From Xanthomonas translucens pv. cerealis (GTDB taxonomy: Bacteria > Pseudomonadota > Gammaproteobacteria > Xanthomonadales > Xanthomonadaceae), in the NCBI RefSeq assembly GCF_006838285.1, contig NZ_CP038228.1, forward strand, positions 2,046,001 to 2,110,000: a stretch of DNA of 64,000 nucleotides. The letters run 5' to 3'. The translations under genes and the position numbers were made by a program. A model generated the notes under the pieces. That model was not told the origin of the DNA, did not search any database, and saw only the letters and a list, made by a program, of their open reading frames with translations. Below are positions 62,898-64,000 of the stretch, piece after piece; the stretch's first letter is position 1, and the number at the start of each line of letters is the position of its first letter.

Positions 62898-63487
62898 AGA
62901 AAATATTACTCTTAACTTGCCTTCTCTTTTTTCTGAACGGCCCCGCGCTCGCGCATAACAATGAAAGAGTAATAAATGCAAAATGTGGCCTCTCTTACTT
63001 AGTGCCATCAGGATTTAAAGAAATCAAGATCAGTGACGCCATTCTTGTTCCGGGGAAATGCGTATTGGCTTTCGACAGGCGGTACGCCCCCAAGTCTCCG
63101 TTTAAAGGTCCCTATCCAACTGATGAGATAAGGGCTTCGGTAGATTTTTTCATACAGGTAGACATTTTTAGCGTAGCAACAGCAATCAAAAAAAATGGAT
63201 TTTCGGCGGCTGATCAAAATGCAAATAGAGTTTGCAAAAAGCTTGATGGATTTGAACCGAATCTGGACATAAATTCCTCCAACTTCAAAAAATTGGATGG
63301 AGGTGACTTATATGAAATTACAATGATTGACCGAAAAAAGCCGGGGAAAGGGAAGAAAATATATTTGGCTGGAAATGATAAGCAGTCCTTGTCGTACACA
63401 ACTTGGTTCAAACCCGGCAGAGAAAGAGATGCTCTAGATCAGAAGAATCTTGACGCGCTATTCTCGTCCATCAAGTTTGATGATTGA
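62894..63487 (+). CDS. Periplasmic immunity-like protein of the M23-GH19 effector
   Basis: 197 aa from an ATG at 62894 that overlaps the effector stop (ATGA). It has a Sec signal peptide (KKILLLTCLLFFLNGPALA, cleavage after ALA), so it is periplasmic, as needed against a wall hydrolase. The mature part has two early Cys (AKCGLSYLVPSGF, GKCVLAFDRRY) and a C-terminal LDQKNLDALFSSIKF. It is strongly AT-rich compared with vgrG. A diverged paralog begins at 63560. I do not recognise a named family. Confidence 0.75.
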   Translation: MKKILLLTCLLFFLNGPALAHNNERVINAKCGLSYLVPSGFKEIKISDAILVPGKCVLAFDRRYAPKSPFKGPYPTDEIRASVDFFIQVDIFSVATAIKKNGFSAADQNANRVCKKLDGFEPNLDINSSNFKKLDGGDLYEITMIDRKKPGKGKKIYLAGNDKQSLSYTTWFKPGRERDALDQKNLDALFSSIKFDD

Positions 63488-63506
63488 TTTACTGCATAAT
63501 TGCATT

Positions 63507-63563
63507 GACGATGAAAAGTCGCCTCCCGCAGACTATATTGCCATTACGGAGCCATCGTCATGA
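63507..63563 (+). pseudogene. 3' remnant of a second M23-GH19-type effector gene
   Basis: Eighteen codons before a TGA read DDEKSPPADYIAITEPSS, which matches the last residues of the effector at 60732 (DNKDVSADYAAIIEPKT). The stop overlaps the ATG of the next immunity gene in the same ATGA arrangement. Only the end of the effector survives, so this is a scar of an effector-immunity duplication followed by loss of the toxin. Confidence 0.75.
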
Positions 63564-64000
63564 CACGAGCCTTATTGTTATCAATATCAGCAGTGCTTTT
63601 AATTCTAGCGCCGAGTTCGGAGGCTGCGCAGCAACAAAAAAAAATCACTGCATGCGGCATCACATACTCGGTTCCAGCCGGACTTGTGAATGTGGATATG
63701 CAAGCCTTAGATAGTGAGAGCGGGGAAAGATGCCTTCTAGCTTTTAAATGGTCCGGAAAAAAGATAAAATCATATAGCGGACCGCCACTCGATAGTGACT
63801 GGAAGGGCCTAGTCGATATTTTTATAGAAATTAAGAATCAGGACCTAGCAGCAACAGCAAAACAGGAGGGATTTAATTTAAATGAAGCCAGCAAAGACCA
63901 ACCCCGCTACTCCGATAAACAGGGGTTGTTCTTACTACACAAACTCGACCAAACCCAACTCAATAACGGCCGCATGTATAAAGCCATTTTAGATGCCAAA
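63560..64000 (+). CDS. Second periplasmic immunity-like protein (partial)
   Basis: Starts at an ATG at 63560 and runs off the right edge; 147 codons are visible. Signal peptide ALLLSISAVLLILAPSSEAA. The mature part (ITACGITYSVPAGLVNVDM, GERCLLAFKW, LVDIFIEIKNQDLAATAKQEGF) aligns with the protein at 62894 (AKCGLSYLVPSG, GKCVLAFDRR, DFFIQVDIFSVATAIKKNGF), so the two are diverged paralogs. It follows an effector remnant rather than an intact toxin and is probably a retained orphan immunity gene. Confidence 0.75.
   Translation, partial: MTRALLLSISAVLLILAPSSEAAQQQKKITACGITYSVPAGLVNVDMQALDSESGERCLLAFKWSGKKIKSYSGPPLDSDWKGLVDIFIEIKNQDLAATAKQEGFNLNEASKDQPRYSDKQGLFLLHKLDQTQLNNGRMYKAILDAK

Overview
The window is a type VI secretion system (T6SS) locus from a GC-rich proteobacterium. 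A Xanthomonadaceae host (Xanthomonas or a relative) fits the gene order and the effector families, but nothing in the window, such as rRNA or a housekeeping marker, proves it. The centre (about 34.1-47.3 kb) holds most of the structural apparatus. On the minus strand, read right to left, are a TPR lipoprotein, tssB, tssC, hcp, tssE, tssF, tssG, clpV and a 117-aa unknown. Divergently on the plus strand are tssJ, tssK and tssL. Two back-to-back sigma70-like promoters overlap between the halves (44243-44293). tssM, tssA and a PAAR gene are not in the window.

Left arm (1-34 kb, minus strand): one full-length vgrG (VgrG4, next to clpV) is followed by modules of the form vgrG 3' part, DUF4123 adaptor, effector, immunity gene(s). 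Three further vgrG copies (VgrG3, 2, 1) all lack their 5' ends at different points and are nearly identical to VgrG4 until a private tail of about 34 codons. The effectors are three VasX-like proteins with hydrophobic C-termini and one DUF2235/Tle1-like protein whose Ser and His triad positions are replaced. Inside the first module lies a second array: the full VasX-like effector and its immunity gene are followed by two displaced effector C-terminal modules, each with its own immunity gene. The 2.3-kb units have near-identical outer arms and a divergent, AT-richer centre that spans the effector 3' end and the immunity 5' end.

Right arm (47.3-64 kb, plus strand): a second vgrG lineage (VgrG5, 6, 7) repeats three times, each copy with a different C-terminal tail and directly followed by an effector and an immunity gene, without DUF4123 adaptors. 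The cargoes are a membrane-helix protein with a possible TNT-like NADase C-terminus, a peptidoglycan-binding putative wall hydrolase, and an M23-like plus GH19 wall hydrolase. Fragments of tssK and tssL in front of VgrG6 show that the repeat arose by duplication of the tssL-vgrG region. A scrap of an effector 3' end survives before an extra immunity gene at the right edge.

Taken together, the locus looks like an effector-switching platform. The vgrG scaffolds, and inside one module the effector and immunity cores, act as long homology arms around variable cargo. Left modules carry mostly membrane-directed toxins and adaptors; right modules carry wall- or NAD-directed toxins. Several vgrG copies are broken by frameshifts, so the functional spikes are probably VgrG4 and VgrG6. 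No tRNA, rRNA, CRISPR array, transposase or Rhs gene was seen, and no gene-free stretch exceeds about 260 bases.
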